DNA of 64,000 bases. It comes from Acidobacteriota bacterium (lineage in GTDB: Bacteria > Actinomycetota > Actinomycetes > Actinomycetales > Microbacteriaceae). The translations under genes and the position numbers were made by a program. Positions within the stretch are counted from its first letter, which is position 1. Each line of letters starts with the position of its first letter. Where the stretch lies: NCBI GenBank assembly GCA_019351995.1, contig JABBOD010000008.1, positions 1 through 64,000 of the forward strand, read 5' to 3'. This document shows, one piece after another, positions 61,068-64,000 of the stretch. The notes under the pieces were generated by a model. It did not search any database and was not told where the DNA came from. It worked only from the letters and a program-made list of their open reading frames with translations.

Positions 61068-62349
61068 GGAGGTACCCCACGTCGTTCGAGGCAGCGTTCC
61101 ACGCCGCGACCGGATCATCCCCCGGATGCACCGGCACACACAACCAGCCGACGTCGCTCAGTCGGCGCACGACCGCCTGGCGTGGTTCCACGAGAAACGC
61201 GATCGCGGCGTCACCGGGTCGCCGGCGGCGGATCAGCCCGTCCACCGTGAGTTCCTCGGGATCGCCGAGCACCGCGAAGATCGGGCCCGTGGTGGCAAGC
61301 GCGCTGCGCTCCAGACGATCGGAGCCGGTATCCACGAGGCGCACCGCGGCAAGGCTGGTCAGGAAGCCCTCGCGTCGCGAGCCGTCCCAACGCTCGCCGA
61401 GTTGATCGATCTGCGCCGTCGCCGTCTCATCGACCGCCACCGAGAACCCAGACGCGTCAAGGTGCACGCCCAGCGAGGCGAGCATCCGCACCGCCCACTC
61501 GAATGACTCGCTGCTGAAATGGGGATAGCCCGCGCGGGAATCGTCGATTTCGACATCCGGATACCCCGCGAGCCGGGTATCGAGCACGATGCGCGCATCG
61601 GGGTGGCTACGGTGCTCCTCCTGACGCACCATCAGCTCGCCCCGCCGGGCGGAGGCACGCCAGTGAACTCGCCGCAGGGCATCACCCGTGCGGTACTCGC
61701 GCGTGGTCAGATCGTCGTCGTTGCCGGTGACACGACGTTGCACCAGCTGCGCGGTCCCGTCGCCATCGGCCAGATTGGGCGCCCCGGTCGGCAGATCGAC
61801 GATCGCCGGGACCACCACCAGCCGATCCGCGGCACCGATCGCGAGGGTGGATCTGGCCATGCCGAACGGGTCCTCGTGCTCGACGATGAGCGGACCGATC
61901 TCATACAGCCCGCGTCGAGGTGGATGCAACTCGTACTGCACCGTCACGACCCTGCGCTGCATCGTCTTGCCGTCGATCGGCTGCAGCTCTCGGGGGGCGG
62001 AGGTCTCCTGCCAGGGGATCGCGTCATTCCAGATCACGTGCGGACTGGACCCGGACGCCAGATTCCGGATGCGCAGACTGACCTGCACGGAAGCCCCGGC
62101 CGCCACCACCGGGGGGGAGAAGAGTCGCACGACCTCGAAGCGCGGGCGCCGAACCCGTGTCACCAGCAACCCGACCCCGACCAGCAGCATCGCAGCCGCC
62201 GCGATCACCAGGGCTTCACGACGCCCGGCACTGTAGGCGACGACCAGAGCCAGGATGCTGACGAGGATCGCTCCGACGCCGCGCATTGTCGGCCGAAGCG
62301 TCTGCCGACGCCTCAGCGAGTCGCGAACCGGCTCCCTCCTCGCTACCAC
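61054..62349 (-). CDS. DUF58 (von Willebrand A-like) protein
   Basis: It has 431 residues. Two N-terminal helices (RGVGAILVSILALVVAYSAG, LVIAAAAMLLVGVGLLVT) are followed by a beta-sandwich region and the DUF58 signature TREYRTGDALRRVHWRASARRGELMVRQEE (near 210-240). The C-terminal part has a von Willebrand-like pattern (IVLDTRLAGYPDVE). It is the middle gene of the MoxR-DUF58-TgpA operon. GTG at 62349 is the start. Confidence 0.82.
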   Translation of the reverse strand: MVARREPVRDSLRRRQTLRPTMRGVGAILVSILALVVAYSAGRREALVIAAAAMLLVGVGLLVTRVRRPRFEVVRLFSPPVVAAGASVQVSLRIRNLASGSSPHVIWNDAIPWQETSAPRELQPIDGKTMQRRVVTVQYELHPPRRGLYEIGPLIVEHEDPFGMARSTLAIGAADRLVVVPAIVDLPTGAPNLADGDGTAQLVQRRVTGNDDDLTTREYRTGDALRRVHWRASARRGELMVRQEEHRSHPDARIVLDTRLAGYPDVEIDDSRAGYPHFSSESFEWAVRMLASLGVHLDASGFSVAVDETATAQIDQLGERWDGSRREGFLTSLAAVRLVDTGSDRLERSALATTGPIFAVLGDPEELTVDGLIRRRRPGDAAIAFLVEPRQAVVRRLSDVGWLCVPVHPGDDPVAAWNAASNDVGYLRGAR

Positions 62350-62391
62350 GCCGCTGCGCCTCTCCGACGGCCGCCCATCACCGACTGCCCA

Positions 62392-63456
62392 TCAGGCGGT
62401 TCCGGCTGCTCCCAGAGGAACGGGGGTCGCCGCGACGATGCGAGCGGTGATATCGGCGAGCCCCTCGCCGCCGAACGGGTTGGCACCCACGGAGCTGCGC
62501 ACGGCCAGGAGCCGGTGCGCCAGCACCGGGACGGCGAGAGCATCCACGTCATCGGGAAGCACGAAGTCACGACCGTCGAGTGCGGCACGCGCTTTGGCGG
62601 CCCGGATCAGCTGCAGGGTCGCGCGCGGGCTGGCCCCGAGCCGCAGCTCGCGGTCGACACGGGTCGCCGCGGCGATGGCGACCGCGTACTGCTCGACGGC
62701 GGCACTGACGAACACCTGCCGCACCGTCTCGACCATCCGGGCGAGCCGAGTCAGGGTGACGACGGGTCTGAGTGCCTCGAGCGGGCTGCCCGCCTCGCGC
62801 TGCCGCAGCATCGCGACCTCGCTGGCGGCATCCGGATACCCCATCGAGATGCGCGCCATGAAGCGGTCGCGCTGCGCTTCGGGAAGGGCATATGTGCCCT
62901 CCATCTCAATCGGGTTCTGCGTCGCGATCACCGTGAACGGGCGGGGAAGAGCGTAGGTCGCGCCGTCGACGGTGACTTGACGCTCCTCCATGCTCTCGAG
63001 CAGCGCTGACTGGGTCTTCGGGGAGGCGCGGTTGATCTCGTCGCCGATCACGATGTTCGCGAACACCGGGCCCGGCTTGAACTCGAACTCCCGCTCATTC
63101 TGGTTGAACACCGAGACACCGGTGATGTCAGAGGGCAACAGGTCCGGCGTGAACTGGATGCGCGACACCGAGCAATCGACGCTTCGGGCGAGCGCACGCG
63201 CCAGCATCGTCTTGCCGACGCCCGGCACGTCCTCGACGAGCAGGTGCCCCTCCGCGAGCAGCACCGTGAGGGCGAGTTCGACCGCGGCGCGCTTGCCGTC
63301 GATCACCGTCTCGACCGCCGAGACGACCGCGCGGCTGTCGATGAGGAACTCGGGCGTCGGGATCGCGGTCACGGGGATGTTCGCCGGGGCTTCTTCGTCG
63401 AAGCCGGGGCTTTGGGTCGTCTGCGGGGCACTCCCCGAGGAGTAGGCATCCATCAT
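62392..63456 (-). CDS. MoxR-family AAA+ ATPase
   Basis: It has 354 residues. Walker A is EDVPGVGKTMLARAL, Walker B is VFANIVIGDEINRASPKTQSALLESMEE, and sensor 1 is FTVIATQNPIEMEGTYALPEAQRDRF. MoxR proteins act as chaperones for von Willebrand-type partners, here the DUF58 protein encoded next. The start is one of two adjacent ATGs. Confidence 0.9.
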   Translation of the reverse strand: MMDAYSSGSAPQTTQSPGFDEEAPANIPVTAIPTPEFLIDSRAVVSAVETVIDGKRAAVELALTVLLAEGHLLVEDVPGVGKTMLARALARSVDCSVSRIQFTPDLLPSDITGVSVFNQNEREFEFKPGPVFANIVIGDEINRASPKTQSALLESMEERQVTVDGATYALPRPFTVIATQNPIEMEGTYALPEAQRDRFMARISMGYPDAASEVAMLRQREAGSPLEALRPVVTLTRLARMVETVRQVFVSAAVEQYAVAIAAATRVDRELRLGASPRATLQLIRAAKARAALDGRDFVLPDDVDALAVPVLAHRLLAVRSSVGANPFGGEGLADITARIVAATPVPLGAAGTA

Positions 63457-63466
63457 CTCGAGTCTG

Positions 63467-63730
63467 TCACGCGGTGCGCGTCACTGCAGGCTGCGTGGGG
63501 TTGTCCGGTGCCGAGACCGTGACCGCGACGCGTGGATCGCGACGGATGTTGCGAACCTTCTGGTGCCCATCCACGGTGTTGATGATCACGAACTCGCCGT
63601 CGGTGTCGACCCAGGTCTGGGTCAGTTGCGGCGAGCCGTCGGGCATCAGCGTCGCGAGGTACGTGATGCCGTTGTTGCGAAGCAGGTCGATGACCCTGTC
63701 GGGGACTTCCATCCCGTCAGTCTGCGGCAC
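63467..63730 (-). CDS. PPOX-class F420-dependent protein, shortened
   Basis: It has 87 residues (GTG at 63730; ATG at 63712 is possible). VPDRVIDLLRNNGITYLATLMPDGSPQLTQTWVD, FVIINTVDGHQKVRNIRRDPRVAVTVSAPDNP is the N-terminal half of the split-barrel PPOX/F420 family (usual length about 130-150). After DNP the family continues with another beta hairpin and helix, here replaced by TQPAVTRTA and a stop 10 bases before moxR. It is either a degraded remnant or a minimal version. F420 binding residues of the first half remain. Confidence 0.65.
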   Translation of the reverse strand: MPQTDGMEVPDRVIDLLRNNGITYLATLMPDGSPQLTQTWVDTDGEFVIINTVDGHQKVRNIRRDPRVAVTVSAPDNPTQPAVTRTA

Positions 63731-63736
63731 CGATGC

Positions 63737-63949
63737 CTATTCGTCGTCCCGCAGCTCCCACGGGATCTCGCCCTCGACCAGGGTGACCGGCTCGGCCGGA
63801 GGCTCACCGAACGGGATCGGGAACGCATACGGGACGGGCATCACCGGCTTGGACATCGGCGGCGGCTCGATGCGAGGGGTCAGCTTCTCGATGACCTCGT
63901 CGGCGGCATCCCGTCTGCGTTTGCGTTCGTCACGCGACGGTGAGCTCAC
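63737..63949 (-). CDS. Hypothetical proline-rich protein
   Basis: It has 70 residues: a basic helix (SRDERKRRRDAADEVIEKL) followed by a Pro-rich stretch and an acidic end. No domain is recognised. The GTG start overlaps the stop of the gene upstream (GTGA), and it ends 6 bases before the PPOX gene start, so it lies in a tight operon. Confidence 0.55.
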   Translation of the reverse strand: MSSPSRDERKRRRDAADEVIEKLTPRIEPPPMSKPVMPVPYAFPIPFGEPPAEPVTLVEGEIPWELRDDE

Positions 63950-64000
63950 GTGCGGTCCGCGTATGCGACGGTTTCGACGAGCTGGCCGTCGCGGTCGTAC
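63946..64000 (-). CDS. C-terminal end of an unidentified gene
   Basis: Seventeen codons (YDRDGQLVETVAYADRT) end with a TGA that overlaps the next start. The gene enters from the right edge and cannot be identified from this much. Confidence 0.5.
   Translation of the reverse strand, partial: YDRDGQLVETVAYADRT

Overview
The window is high-GC DNA from an actinobacterium, most likely a member of the Microbacteriaceae (inference from gene families and order: SCO4848-type protein, DUF2469 protein, LepB/RnhB/L19/TrmD/RimM/S16 block, DUF222-HNH endonuclease, F420 genes and many leaderless promoters). It has two halves with different histories.

Bases 1 to about 23,650 are an integrated conjugative element whose right end is in view and whose left end lies outside the window. 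From the left: the end of an IS3-family insertion that cuts a type ISP restriction-modification gene; a divergent regulatory region with a sigma-factor-like gene on one side; a ParB-like gene; then a type IV secretion block on the plus strand (single-pass membrane protein, exported cell-wall hydrolase candidate, two paralogous two-helix membrane proteins, VirB6/TrbL-like channel protein, SCO6880-type protein, VirB4-type ATPase, an arginine-rich repeat protein, a PIN/AbrB toxin-antitoxin pair on the other strand, and a VirD4/TraG coupling protein). A repeat array separates this from an establishment/replication block: ArdC-like protein with an IrrE-type zinc protease motif, primase-polymerase domain protein, SSB and a DUF4913 protein. 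The element ends with a large serine recombinase lying directly against a broken comM (Mg-chelatase-like) gene, which marks the attachment site. No relaxase is recognisable in the visible part.

Bases 23,650 to 64,000 are core chromosome: yraN-comM, DUF2469, rnhB-lepB, rplS, map, trmD, a DUF559 gene, rimM-KH-rpsP, an EamA transporter with an F420-type luciferase-like oxidoreductase, ffh, small membrane proteins, a gamma carbonic anhydrase-like protein, an HNH gene with a LexA-like box, ftsY, a histidine phosphatase, smc, a secreted repeat protein, an ABC exporter with a DesK/NarL-type two-component system, and mutM-rnc-rpmF-yceD.

From 50.9 to 57.1 kb is a reductive pyrimidine degradation cluster (omega-aminotransferase, F420-type oxidoreductase, dihydropyrimidinase, beta-ureidopropionase) with a divergent MocR-type regulator. 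It is followed by the F420 biosynthesis genes fbiA and fbiD, a MoxR/DUF58/transglutaminase operon and a shortened F420-type PPOX protein. F420 thus links several genes of the right half. A repeated local signature is a TANNNT hexamer, often TAGGCT, 6 or 7 bases before the start codon, which suggests leaderless transcripts.
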